DNA of 64,000 nucleotides from Bacteroidales bacterium (GCA_017619675.1 JAFZRX010000004.1:1-64000), one strand, 5' to 3'; counted from the stretch's first letter, positions 1 to 7,676 are shown. Numbers and translations: made by a program. The notes: a model not told the origin generated them from the sequence alone.

Positions 1-162
1 GATCTGGTATTTGAGCGTCATTTTGTCACACGTTTTAGTTGTTTCGTGTTACAAAAATGTGACATTTTTCCGAGAATTCCAATACCTGCATCTGCAATAT
101 ATCAACGTAGAATAATGTTTTCTACAGCTCTCTGCGGCATGTTGTTGTAGATTTTCGAGCCT

Positions 163-222
163 CGTCCGCACCGCAAAAGAGGAACTGCAGTTGCAGTTCC
201 TCTTTTCGCATTGGTGCGGACG
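163..222. repeat. Long two-part hairpin
   Basis: Perfect outer arms CGTCCGCACC (163-172) and GGTGCGGACG (213-222) enclose perfect inner arms AAAAGAGGAACTGCA (175-189) and TGCAGTTCCTCTTTT (192-206), with a two-base loop and small asymmetric bulges. In all 25 base pairs form. It is too symmetric and too far from any gene end to be an ordinary terminator. Confidence 0.8.
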
Positions 223-239
223 TCCGCGACCTTTATTCA

Positions 240-261
240 TTGAGGGGGCGTACCCCCTCAA
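240..261. repeat. Short G/C hairpin
   Basis: TTGAGGGGG (240-248) and CCCCCTCAA (253-261) form a 9-base-pair stem with a CGTA loop, 17 bases after the longer hairpin. No T-run follows on either side, so a terminator role is not supported. It is probably part of the same element. Confidence 0.7.
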
Positions 262-428
262 ACTCCCCTGAGTCGCCTTCGTCTCCAAATCATCGTGGAG
301 TATACCATACTGATACTCAGTAAGTTAACTATTTAAATGGTAACGATTTCTGATACCCTCGAAATGTATATCTCTTTGATTCATAACCATTTACACTCCA
401 CGACCGGCGCAGCGACACAAGATACAAT

Positions 429-839
429 ATGCCTTCCATGCTATGGAATCCAGTATTTGTAGCCGCGATTCTGGCCATCCTAGCATACGGCCACTACTTG
501 TTGGTGAAGTGGCTGGACAGGAAATACCCATCGGAACAACTTGTCTCCTTCAATTCCGGCTACAAAAAAATCTCCCTGAAGAAGGAAGAAATCCTTTACA
601 TTGAATCCCGTGATTCTGAAGTCTTGATCTATACACAGGACGGCCGGCAATTCCGCAACAGGACGGGCATTGGCCAATGGGAGGATGCGCTGGGCGACGG
701 CTTCCTCCGTGTCCATCGCGCCTTCCTTGTAAACACGGCCCACGCCGTCTTGACCGCTCTGGATGTCCTTACTATAGGCGGCCAGGAGATTCCCATCTCA
801 CGCAAGTACAAGGATTCCGTCAGAGCTTTCTTTCCGTAA
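429..839 (+). CDS. LytTR DNA-binding protein, N-terminally shortened
   Basis: A 136-residue protein with one membrane segment (about residues 6-26) and a LytTR DNA-binding domain (about 40-134; motifs ILYIESRDSEV, GFLRVHRAFLVN and IPISRKY). It aligns along its whole length with residues of about 112-245 of the facing 820-1563 protein (shared NPV, VHRAFLVN and SRKY blocks) but lacks the first three membrane helices. The frame is open only back to 387 and shows no homology upstream of 429, so the loss is real and not a start-site error. It may still bind DNA as a single-pass membrane regulator. Its 3' end overlaps the convergent paralog by 20 bases. No promoter box was found. Confidence 0.75.
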   Translation: MPSMLWNPVFVAAILAILAYGHYLLVKWLDRKYPSEQLVSFNSGYKKISLKKEEILYIESRDSEVLIYTQDGRQFRNRTGIGQWEDALGDGFLRVHRAFLVNTAHAVLTALDVLTIGGQEIPISRKYKDSVRAFFP

Positions 840-1563
840 GATTTCCCCTGTATTTACGGGATACGGGGATACGGTTGCCTTCAACGGTTACCGTATCCTG
901 GGTAGACTGTTCAATATGGCTTTCATTGACAAGAAATGCCCTATGGACCCTGATGAATCCCTGCCCCAGGATGGATTCCCAGTGCGTTATGGGCGTCTTG
1001 TTCCTATATGCCGTTCCGCCTGCGAGATGGACATAGACATCCCTGTCCCTGGACTCGACAAACAATATATCGCTGACAAGGACTGACACTTTCTGCCGGT
1101 CAGATACAAACTCAATGGTCTCTTCTTCCTTAGGCAGCCAGCGCTTCCCCGCCCGCTCCCCCAGAAAGCCCCACGCATAACCTGCGCCCAGTATGACTAT
1201 GGCCAGGACCGGATTGAACAGAAGTACCGGAGTTTCTACGTCAACCGGATTATCAGGCGGAGAGAGGACAATCAGGTGGGCTAGCAGCACAAGGAGCATC
1301 TCCAGGAGAATGACGGACAGGAACAAGCCGGCATAGGACATCCACTTCCTTGCAGTCAGGGGTCCTTCATCCTCATCCCACTCGGATTCCTGTGACGTCC
1401 TTACAGGCAATTGCGGAATCCAGTGCCTAAGCGCGAATATACCGGGGAGATAGAGGGTAGTGATGAAGACAGCCTCATCGAAACGATACGAAAGGCTCAG
1501 GAAAAGGCAGGCCAGCACCAGGGTGAAAACAACCCACCATATGACTGAAAAGAAGGTCTTCAT
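820..1563 (-). CDS. Membrane-anchored LytTR transcriptional regulator
   Basis: A 247-residue protein with four hydrophobic segments (about 5-25, 31-50, 75-100 and 113-134) followed by a LytTR domain (about 148-245). Proteins of this layout are one-component membrane regulators in which the membrane part is thought to sense a signal and the LytTR part binds direct-repeat operators. The targets cannot be read from the sequence. The start is ATG at 1563, placed exactly six bases after a TATATTTG box, which implies an almost leaderless mRNA. The 3' end overlaps the shortened paralog on the other strand. Confidence 0.8.
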   Translation of the reverse strand: MKTFFSVIWWVVFTLVLACLFLSLSYRFDEAVFITTLYLPGIFALRHWIPQLPVRTSQESEWDEDEGPLTARKWMSYAGLFLSVILLEMLLVLLAHLIVLSPPDNPVDVETPVLLFNPVLAIVILGAGYAWGFLGERAGKRWLPKEEETIEFVSDRQKVSVLVSDILFVESRDRDVYVHLAGGTAYRNKTPITHWESILGQGFIRVHRAFLVNESHIEQSTQDTVTVEGNRIPVSRKYRGNLTERKL

Positions 1564-1569
1564 CTATAA

Positions 1570-1577
1570 CAAATATA
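1570..1577 (-). promoter_or_regulatory. -7 box TATATTTG of the LytTR gene
   Basis: An exact match to the Bacteroidota TAnnTTTG box on the minus strand, separated by six bases (TTATAG) from the ATG at 1563. Transcription is expected to start within the last few of these bases, giving a leader of only two to four bases. Confidence 0.55.
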
Positions 1578-1619
1578 GGCAGAATTCGCGAGACATGAAC
1601 CCCTCTCATCCGTTAAAAA

Positions 1620-1653
1620 CCCCTCCAAGGGGATTTGACGCCTCCAGGAGGGG
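1620..1653. repeat. Inverted repeat in the divergent region
   Basis: CCCCTCC (1620-1626) and GGAGGGG (1647-1653) flank 20 bases in the gap between the divergent LytTR and beta-propeller genes. It could be an operator or a transcript hairpin. No T-run follows. Confidence 0.4.
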
Positions 1654-1684
1654 ATAATGATTTGCTTATTCACCCACGTATCCA

Positions 1685-1692
1685 TACATTTG
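1685..1692 (+). promoter_or_regulatory. -7 box TACATTTG upstream of the propeller lipoprotein gene
   Basis: A TAnnTTTG match 21 bases before the ATG at 1714, the usual distance for a short leader. Confidence 0.5.
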
Positions 1693-1713
1693 CCCTAGAC
1701 CAGTCCCGACGAC

Positions 1714-2676
1714 ATGAAAAGAATTGTATTCATCTTGAGTTGCCTTCTTCTGATTGCCTGCACATCCCATAATTATGGTGAGGTGAAGGTCAATCTGGAC
1801 AAGGCCCTTCGGCAAAAAACCTCCACTCAGGATTTGTATGTCAGCGCTGAAGTTCTCCCCATATGCCTTCCGGACGGTGTCATCCTTCCTGACACTCCGC
1901 ACATAGAGGTTTCCGACAGTCTGGTGTTCCTCCTGGATGCATACGGAGAGCAGATTGTGGTGCTGGACACAAACGGTTCATTCGTGAGATTGATTGGAGG
2001 AGGAATGCCCGTCACGGATTTCTCAACTTATAAGAATCAGATTCTGGACATCCTGTATGGATCAGAAGTCAAAGAGTATAATCTGGATGATTTCTCCCTT
2101 ATACGTGAGATATCCTTACCTGCCGACGGAGTTACCCTGACTGAAATGCAGCGACGGGATGACGATGTGCTCTGGTTTGCAGGATTCCAAGGAGAATGGG
2201 CATACGATTGCGCGTACTATGTCGGGCGGGACTATTTTTCGGCCGTAAAGAATCCGGTCCATAAAGCGGCGGATTACCAAGACCAACGATTCTTCCGTTG
2301 TAATGATTCCACCTTTTTCTCCTACCGGCCCGGCGTTGTCATGGCTTATACTTCCGACGATTTTATCTATCCCATGCTTATATTGGACTTTGGAAAGCAT
2401 AGTCCCGTGGTCAAGCAGGCTCAGATGACCAGTGACCGTCTATACCTTCAACTCGACTCCCTTGGAGAGGAGGCCCTGCTGGTTTATGACCGGTCTGGGG
2501 AACAGCATAGGCTCATTAAAACGACCTCCGAAGGCTTGGTATTCCCTCTCGGTATCATCCATAAGGGCGTCAATTTCTTCTGCTCTCCGGCGCGACAGTT
2601 GGATAATTATTTGCCCCCAGGGTCTGTCACCCTCCCTAAAGAAACTGAATTTATTCTATTGAAATACAACCTTTAA
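1714..2676 (+). CDS. Lipoprotein with 6-bladed beta-propeller
   Basis: A 320-residue protein with a lipoprotein signal peptide (hydrophobic 4-15, lipobox LLIAC, Cys16). The mature part has repeated beta-rich blocks of the type ..FVRLIG.., ..VVLDTNGS.. and ..LVYDRSGEQ.., typical of the 6-bladed beta-propeller lipoproteins common in Bacteroidales (BF3164-like). Such proteins are surface or periplasmic and mostly uncharacterised; no catalytic residues can be named. Codons and composition resemble the neighbours. The small membrane-protein gene follows after 15 bases and is probably co-transcribed. Confidence 0.7.
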   Translation: MKRIVFILSCLLLIACTSHNYGEVKVNLDKALRQKTSTQDLYVSAEVLPICLPDGVILPDTPHIEVSDSLVFLLDAYGEQIVVLDTNGSFVRLIGGGMPVTDFSTYKNQILDILYGSEVKEYNLDDFSLIREISLPADGVTLTEMQRRDDDVLWFAGFQGEWAYDCAYYVGRDYFSAVKNPVHKAADYQDQRFFRCNDSTFFSYRPGVVMAYTSDDFIYPMLILDFGKHSPVVKQAQMTSDRLYLQLDSLGEEALLVYDRSGEQHRLIKTTSEGLVFPLGIIHKGVNFFCSPARQLDNYLPPGSVTLPKETEFILLKYNL

Positions 2677-2691
2677 CACAACTAATCCGTT

Positions 2692-3003
2692 ATGTTCACA
2701 TTATTCTACGACGGCGGCATTTTTGCCATGACGGTTATCACCCTCCTTTTTGTAGCACTGCTGTTTGCAGCCTGGAAGGCTCCGCGCTGGGTGCGGGAAA
2801 TAGGGCATCTGGCCCTGGCCTTTGCCGGTATCATGACCCTGATTCCCATCCATCACGCAGCCAAGGCGGTCATGGAGGCGGGAGACATTTCCCCTATGCT
2901 GATTTGGGGCGGGGTCAAATGTCTCACCATAGCGCCAATATATGCGCTGATTGTCTATTGCGTCTCCCTGGTTATCCGTATCATACAGAAACCGAGGATC
3001 TGA
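2692..3003 (+). CDS. Small three-helix membrane protein
   Basis: A 103-residue hydrophobic protein with three predicted membrane helices (about 8-28, 36-56 and 68-97) separated by short charged loops (KAPRWVRE, EAGD). I do not recognise the family. It lies 15 bases downstream of the propeller lipoprotein gene in the same direction and ends nine bases before the convergent SGNH hydrolase gene. A role linked to the lipoprotein is only a guess from position. Confidence 0.6.
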   Translation: MFTLFYDGGIFAMTVITLLFVALLFAAWKAPRWVREIGHLALAFAGIMTLIPIHHAAKAVMEAGDISPMLIWGGVKCLTIAPIYALIVYCVSLVIRIIQKPRI

Positions 3004-3012
3004 CCGGTCCTG

Positions 3013-3672
3013 CTATTTGATAGCAGCCTGGAGCTGTTCGCATATGGCCTTCATTCCGGCAATGGAAGGATGGCCATTTTGCTTTTCAATGTCGTAAAGT
3101 TCAATGAGCTGGACATTGTAGTGCTTGCAGACGGTACGCATTGACTGGTTGATCTCTTCCCTCAGTTCAGAATTGAGGATGGAGTATATCTTTGCCTTAG
3201 GATAGAATGTCTTGAGGGTCTGGAGAAGGAATGCAAGGGCCGGCCTGAAGTTCTTGCAGTCATCGACAGTCCAGTCAGAGTACTTGTACTCCCCTACGGG
3301 TGAATTTGCCCAGGCGTCGTTTGTGCCGCCAAAGACAAAGATGATGTCCGGATCTCCCAGAAGGTCGGCGCGGGAGAAGAAGGAGGTGGCGGTGGAATTC
3401 ATCCCAAAGTATCCGGTTCCGCAGATTGTGGTTCCACCCCAGGAATCGTTTTTCTCCAGTTCATAGCCGTTGGCCTTGATGTAAAGGTCCCACCATGTCT
3501 GTCCCACTTCTTTCACATCGTTCCTGCTGTCAGGGTAGAAGGTAGCATAATTGTCAGGAATGATTCCGATGAAAGTTGAATAAGAGTCTCCAAGTACGGA
3601 GACTTTCTTTGTCTGGGCAGATGCCGTAACAACTGTTGCAAGCATCAGCATAATTATAACTATCCTTTTCAT
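3013..3672 (-). CDS. Secreted SGNH/GDSL-family hydrolase (copy 1)
   Basis: A 219-residue protein with a cleavable signal peptide (1-20, ending ASAQ). Block I is GDSYS with nucleophile Ser30, block III is GGTND, and the C-terminal GHPS supplies the catalytic His: the SGNH hydrolase layout. Members are esterases or lipases, often deacetylating plant glycans. The substrate here is unknown, although the neighbouring GH30 enzyme suggests a glycan ester. A paralog of identical length (5929-6588) aligns without gaps. The gene diverges from GH30 and faces the small membrane-protein gene. Confidence 0.8.
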   Translation of the reverse strand: MKRIVIIMLMLATVVTASAQTKKVSVLGDSYSTFIGIIPDNYATFYPDSRNDVKEVGQTWWDLYIKANGYELEKNDSWGGTTICGTGYFGMNSTATSFFSRADLLGDPDIIFVFGGTNDAWANSPVGEYKYSDWTVDDCKNFRPALAFLLQTLKTFYPKAKIYSILNSELREEINQSMRTVCKHYNVQLIELYDIEKQNGHPSIAGMKAICEQLQAAIK

Positions 3673-3710
3673 ACTTCAGTAAAGTTACCATTTTTATTGA
3701 GAATTATAAC

Positions 3711-3718
3711 TAAATTTG
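3711..3718 (+). promoter_or_regulatory. -7 box TAAATTTG of the GH30 gene
   Basis: A TAnnTTTG match 24 bases before the ATG at 3743. It overlaps the TTG at 3716 that opens the longest frame, which argues that TTG is not the translation start. Confidence 0.55.
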
Positions 3719-3742
3719 AATGATTATCATTCTTTACTAACT

Positions 3743-5302
3743 ATGAAACGTTTCCTTTTCCTTGCCGCTCTCGCAGTGATAGTCTCCTGCGGTCCAAAGA
3801 ACAAATTCACTATGGTTACCACAACAGAAGACAATCCCTGGGTGGAAACTTCTGTCTATGATGACTCCGCTGAAGGAGCCGAGGCTGACATAGTGGTTAA
3901 CCTTGAAGACGTAGGACAGACCATCCAAGGTTTTGGCACATGCTTCAGCGAACTGTCTCACCGCGCTTTGTCCAAACTGTCAAAGGAGGACTATGACAAG
4001 GTCATGACGGATCTGTTCGCCCCCGGAAAAGAAGGGGCCAACTTCACCATCTGCCGAATGCCCATAGGCTCCAGCGATTTTGCGTTGAAGTACTATTCCT
4101 TCAACGACACCCCTGGGGACCTTGCAATGGAGCATTTCTCAATAGACAACGACAAGGAAACGCTCATACCGCTCATCAAGGATGCCCTGGCCAAGAATCC
4201 GGACCTGAAGGTCTGGGGATCGCCATGGAGTCCGCCATATTGGATGAAGGTAAACCAGAACTACGCCAGCCGTCCCATGAACGGCTTCATGCGCAGGCCT
4301 CCAATGGGAGGTCCTGGTGGCCCCGGTGGCCCCGTCCCTCCCGGCTTGCCTGCAACGACGGCTTCAGAGCCGTCCTTCCTGGCAAGCCTCTCACTGGGCT
4401 CCGCATCAACCCGGAAACGTCTGGAACTGGACAACCTGGTTACGGACAACGGGCTGGACATGGAACACATGATGCGTGAAGGGCAGGATTCTTTCATCCA
4501 GGACGATGACTATTTCCAGGCATACGCGCTGTATTTCAAGAAGTATGTACAGGCATACCGCGATCAGGGCATAGACATTTTCATGGTCATGCCGCAGAAC
4601 GAGTTCAACTCAGCACAGAACTTCCCTTCATGTACCTGGACAGCGCAGGGCCTGGCCAATTTCCTGCATTATCTTGTCCCGGCAATGAACGAAGAAGGCG
4701 TGGAGGTGTATTTCGGTACTGTGGAAAGGGCCAACAGGGCCTTGGTTGACACCATACTTACTGACCCTCAGATTGGGAAGTACATCAAGGGCGTGGCCTT
4801 CCAGTGGGCCGGCAAGGACGCCCTGCCCCTGATCCACGAGAGTTATCCTGAACTCACCATGGTCCAGAGTGAGCAACAGTGCTTCAACGGAGCCAACAGT
4901 TGGGATGATTTCATGTCCGCTTGGGACCTGCTCAAGCACAACATGGACAACGGCGTGAGCATCTATGACTACTGGAACCTGGCCCTCTTTGACGGCGAGG
5001 TGAGCACCTGGGGATGGCAGCAGAACTCCCTGATCAGCGTAGATTACGAAACAGGCGCATTGAAGTACAATTACGAGTTCTACGAGATGAAGCACATAAG
5101 CCAGTATGTCCATCCTGGCGCCGTATACCTGGGTACAAGCGGAAGCATGGAAGAGGCCATGGCGTTCCGTAACCCTGATGGAAGTATTGTAATCCTGACG
5201 GCGGAAAAGACCGGAAAACCAAGGAAACTGACCGTAACGGCAGGAAAAAACACTGTCTGCGTGAACATTCCCGCAAACAGTGTCAGCACAATTATCTTAT
5301 AG
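3743..5302 (+). CDS. GH30-family glycoside hydrolase lipoprotein
   Basis: A 519-residue lipoprotein (lipobox VIVSC, Cys16). The TIM-barrel has the GH30 signatures GFGTCFSE (near 63-70), SPWSPPYWMK (near 160-169), an acid/base Glu in PQNEFN (Glu287) and a nucleophile Glu in QSEQQ (Glu377); a small beta domain closes the C-terminus. GH30 enzymes cleave beta-1,6-glucan, glucosylceramide, xylan or related beta-glycosides; the subfamily cannot be decided by eye. Residues of about 183-230 form a Gly/Pro-rich and then Ala/Ser-rich insertion right after the SPPYWMK loop, and it overlaps a DNA palindrome (4343-4388). ATG 3743 was chosen for the signal peptide and promoter. Confidence 0.85.
   Translation: MKRFLFLAALAVIVSCGPKNKFTMVTTTEDNPWVETSVYDDSAEGAEADIVVNLEDVGQTIQGFGTCFSELSHRALSKLSKEDYDKVMTDLFAPGKEGANFTICRMPIGSSDFALKYYSFNDTPGDLAMEHFSIDNDKETLIPLIKDALAKNPDLKVWGSPWSPPYWMKVNQNYASRPMNGFMRRPPMGGPGGPGGPVPPGLPATTASEPSFLASLSLGSASTRKRLELDNLVTDNGLDMEHMMREGQDSFIQDDDYFQAYALYFKKYVQAYRDQGIDIFMVMPQNEFNSAQNFPSCTWTAQGLANFLHYLVPAMNEEGVEVYFGTVERANRALVDTILTDPQIGKYIKGVAFQWAGKDALPLIHESYPELTMVQSEQQCFNGANSWDDFMSAWDLLKHNMDNGVSIYDYWNLALFDGEVSTWGWQQNSLISVDYETGALKYNYEFYEMKHISQYVHPGAVYLGTSGSMEEAMAFRNPDGSIVILTAEKTGKPRKLTVTAGKNTVCVNIPANSVSTIIL
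4343..4388. repeat. Palindromic element inside the GH30 coding region
   Basis: Outer arms GGCTTGCC (4343-4350) and GGCAAGCC (4381-4388) enclose GACGGCT (4357-4363) and AGCCGTC (4368-4374) around a TCAG loop, with a symmetric 6x6 internal mismatch. It directly follows a GGTGGCCCC-type direct repeat (about 4310-4335). The element keeps the reading frame and encodes the Ala/Ser-rich part of the insert. Confidence 0.7.
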
Positions 5303-5309
5303 ATTTATT

Positions 5310-5858
5310 CTATCTCTTAGGGTGAAGCCTCTGGTAGGTCACTACGCCGGCGCGAAGGGACCTGATGGCTGATTTTGTAAGGTCAGCCTGGGCTGTATGG
5401 CCTCCGCTGGAGAAGATGAAGGAAAGACGCTTGGTCTGGAGGAAACGGCTTACCACCATGCAGGTTGCCGTGCTTGATTCGCCAAGGCTTTCAGCGCCAA
5501 AGGTCATCCTGCAGGGGAACTTTGCAACTGCGCCCGCTTCCTGGTCTACCAGTTCAAGGAGGGAATCAAGGAAAGCCAGTGCGTCTTCCTCTGTCTCGCC
5601 CATATAAAGGCAGGTCTCGTCTATGTGGGACAATGATGAGCTGGAATTGTCTCCTATGACTTCAAGGATTGGGATGACGGTTCCAAGGCTCATGTAATAT
5701 CCGGTTGTACCGTCATTATCTTTATAGGAGAAGACGGAATACTCGTTCTCGTCCTGTTCTATTTCTACAAGTTCAGAGCGCATTCCGGCGGGAAAATTCT
5801 GGGCAAATGCACAGAGTGTGATGCATGCTGCCGCTAGAGTGATTAAGATTCTTTTCAT
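5310..5858 (-). CDS. Secreted protein of unknown function
   Basis: A 182-residue protein with a signal peptide (1-19, ending CAFA). The mature part contains short beta-strand-like stretches (NEYSVFSYKDNDGTTGYYMSL, FPCRMTFGAESL, KRLSFIFSSGG) and no recognised motif. It lies between the GH30 gene (convergent, seven bases between stops) and the second SGNH hydrolase gene (same strand). I do not recognise the family. The upstream gap carries an 11-base tandem repeat. Confidence 0.6.
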   Translation of the reverse strand: MKRILITLAAACITLCAFAQNFPAGMRSELVEIEQDENEYSVFSYKDNDGTTGYYMSLGTVIPILEVIGDNSSSSLSHIDETCLYMGETEEDALAFLDSLLELVDQEAGAVAKFPCRMTFGAESLGESSTATCMVVSRFLQTKRLSFIFSSGGHTAQADLTKSAIRSLRAGVVTYQRLHPKR

Positions 5859-5881
5859 ATCTATATAACTTATCTATTTCT

Positions 5882-5914
5882 ATTCTAATGCAATTCTAAT
5901 GCAATTCTAATGCC
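5882..5914. repeat. 11-base tandem repeat, three copies
   Basis: Three consecutive copies of ATTCTAATGCA, the last ending in C, lie in the gap between the minus-strand genes at 5310 and 5929. The array is short and may vary between strains by slippage. Confidence 0.8.
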
Positions 5915-5928
5915 TGTATAGAAAAAGC

Positions 5929-6588
5929 CTAGTAGGTGGCCTCTACCAACTGCTCACAGATAGCCTGCATGCCTTTGATGGAAGGATGGCCGCTCAGTTT
6001 CTCTATGTCGTGAAGCTGTATGAGAAGGATATTGTAATGCCTGCAGATCTCCCTCATTGACTGGTTGATCTCCTCACGGAGTTCGGAATTGAGGATTGAG
6101 ATGATCTGGGCGTTGGGATAGCGCTTGATCAGGGAGTCGAAAAGGTATGCCAGTGCCGGCCTGAAGGTCTTGCAGTCCTCCTTGGTCCATCCGGAATACT
6201 GGAACTCCCCTACCGGCGAACCGGCCCAGGCGTCGTTGGTGCCTCCAAAGACAAATATGATGTCAGGGTTTCCCAGCAGGTCCACGCGGGTGGTAAAGGC
6301 GGAAGCCGAGGAATCCGCACGGCCGTATCCGGTGCCGCATACGGTGCTGCCGCTGAAAGAATTGTTCTTCTCCAGCTGATAGCCTTTGGCCTTGATGTAA
6401 AGGTTCCACCAGGTCTGGTCTGCGGAAGTGACGTCGTTGCCGCGTGCGGGGTAATAGTTGGCGTAGCCCTCCGGGATGATACCGCGGAAAGTGGAATACG
6501 AATCTCCCAGTACGGAGACTTTCTTTGTCTGGGCGGATGCGGCTATTGCAATGAAAGCAAACAGCGCCAGTGTGATTATTCTTTTCAT
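5929..6588 (-). CDS. Secreted SGNH/GDSL-family hydrolase (copy 2)
   Basis: 219 residues, with a signal peptide ending AASAQ and the same catalytic blocks as copy 1 (GDSYS with Ser30, GGTND, GHPS). The two align end to end without a gap and share long blocks such as TKKVSVLGDSYSTF, DIIFVFGGTNDAWA and LNSELREEINQSMR, so this is a duplication. Differences cluster in the segment after CGTGY, a likely substrate-facing loop. The pair brackets the GH30 gene and the unknown secreted protein. Confidence 0.8.
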   Translation of the reverse strand: MKRIITLALFAFIAIAASAQTKKVSVLGDSYSTFRGIIPEGYANYYPARGNDVTSADQTWWNLYIKAKGYQLEKNNSFSGSTVCGTGYGRADSSASAFTTRVDLLGNPDIIFVFGGTNDAWAGSPVGEFQYSGWTKEDCKTFRPALAYLFDSLIKRYPNAQIISILNSELREEINQSMREICRHYNILLIQLHDIEKLSGHPSIKGMQAICEQLVEATY

Positions 6589-6605
6589 ACTCTGTTAATT
6601 GATAT

Positions 6606-6809
6606 CTAATTATTAAATGCCGCTGACTCTCCATCATCGATATGGGGAGGCACCACGGGGGTCATGCCGTGGCCTCCATTGATGAAAAGCGCGAACATGG
6701 CTACCAGGATTCCAGTAATGAGCAGCAATCCCGCAATGGGATATACGCCGTCCTTGCAGGCTTCCTTGAATGATGCGGCAGGCTTTTTATTGAGGCTGAA
6801 ATGAATCAT
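6606..6809 (-). CDS. Single-pass 67-residue membrane protein
   Basis: A small protein with a basic, soluble start (MIHFSLNKKPAASFKEACKD), one hydrophobic helix (about 24-44) and an acidic tail. Its ATG (6807-6809) lies one base after the stop of the YhfC-family protease gene, so the two are probably translationally coupled. It is not a recognised family; an accessory or substrate role for the protease is an inference from coupling only. Confidence 0.55.
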   Translation of the reverse strand: MIHFSLNKKPAASFKEACKDGVYPIAGLLLITGILVAMFALFINGGHGMTPVVPPHIDDGESAAFNN

Positions 6810-6810
6810 G

Positions 6811-7623
6811 TCATTCTGTTATTGCTTCCGAAGAGGATTCGTTGAAGGCATTTCGCGCTACCCAGTAAGCAAATACGGCGAGAATGATTGCCATGGCAAA
6901 GCAGACTGCCTCAAGCGCTGCCGTACTCATTGATTTCTGCATGACGACAAGCGACCCGTCCACAACGGCGTGAATCAGGATTGCGGCCGGGAAAAGCCAG
7001 CTCCACTTGCCTCCCTTGCGGACTGCGGTCCACACGAGCACAGAAAGCGAAATCTGCATTATCATGGCCGAAGCCCTCTCCCACAATCCAAGCAGGTATG
7101 AAGCGGAAGACGCGGTCTGGACCTGATCTATCTGGGACTGGAGCTGGTCCACGGCATTGGCGGGGACCTGGGACATGATCTCGTTTATCTGGCCGTTGTT
7201 GATCATCAGGGCCATCATAAGGGTGGAGATCATGCCTATTCCAAATATGATGAGCATCTCAACTCCGCCGTGTCCCACGCCATACGCAATGGCTGGTGAA
7301 ACCTTGGTAGGCTCCTTGATCAGGAGGAACTTCATGGCTATGTACCGGCCCACCTCCTCGAAGATGCCGGCCGCAAGACCGCCATAAAGGGCATAATACC
7401 AGGTATTGCCCCTTATGGCCTCTCCCCTTGCGCCGGTGAGCACGATGTTGTGCATTATTGACTCCAGCACCAGGGCGAAGACTATGAATGTGGCCGCACC
7501 AATCAGGACTGTGGACAGGCTTATCTTATACTTCTTTATCAACCACCAGGACAAGGCCACGGGAACGGCAAAGCCCAGGATGATGTCTATTATGATGACT
7601 GTTATAGTGGAAGTTGGTACCAT
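6811..7623 (-). CDS. YhfC-family intramembrane metalloprotease
   Basis: A 270-residue multi-pass membrane protein with about eight hydrophobic segments. It has the metal-site motifs of the YhfC/CPBP clan: FEEVGR (Glu89, Glu90, Arg93) in one helix and GHGGVE (His118, Glu122) in a later helix, with another His in the ILIHAVVD segment near the C-terminus. Members are presumed zinc proteases acting inside the membrane; substrates are mostly unknown. It is divergent from the aldo/keto reductase gene across 53 bases and is followed directly by the 67-residue membrane protein. Confidence 0.75.
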   Translation of the reverse strand: MVPTSTITVIIIDIILGFAVPVALSWWLIKKYKISLSTVLIGAATFIVFALVLESIMHNIVLTGARGEAIRGNTWYYALYGGLAAGIFEEVGRYIAMKFLLIKEPTKVSPAIAYGVGHGGVEMLIIFGIGMISTLMMALMINNGQINEIMSQVPANAVDQLQSQIDQVQTASSASYLLGLWERASAMIMQISLSVLVWTAVRKGGKWSWLFPAAILIHAVVDGSLVVMQKSMSTAALEAVCFAMAIILAVFAYWVARNAFNESSSEAITE

Positions 7624-7676
7624 GATACAACTGTTATTTGAAATCTAATATAGTTATTATTTGCTAACTTAGCACC

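Larger units (their letters stand above)
1..428. other. Gene-poor, palindrome-rich left flank
   Basis: No convincing gene is seen in these 428 bases. The only sizeable open frame is on the minus strand (49-288, 79 codons). It is rich in Cys, Ser and Arg and runs through the hairpin at 163-222, so it is more likely a by-product of a repeated element than a protein. A 7-base inverted pair, TGTCACA (24-30) and TGTGACA (58-64), lies at the left, with two strong hairpins further right (listed separately). No TAnnTTTG promoter was found on either strand. The stretch looks like an interspersed repeat or the scar of a rearrangement upstream of the shortened LytTR gene. Confidence 0.5.

Noticed and set aside
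163..261. Integron attC site or insertion-sequence end at the left hairpins
   Set aside because: The palindromes lack RYYYAAC/GTTRRRY boxes, and no integrase or transposase is in the window. No target-site duplication was seen.
300..428. LytTR binding repeats upstream of the shortened regulator
   Set aside because: Only single weak resemblances (such as TAACGATTT) were seen, not two copies at the required spacing.
3716..3742. TTG start for the GH30 gene
   Set aside because: The codon lies within the -7 box, and a good lipoprotein signal begins at ATG 3743.
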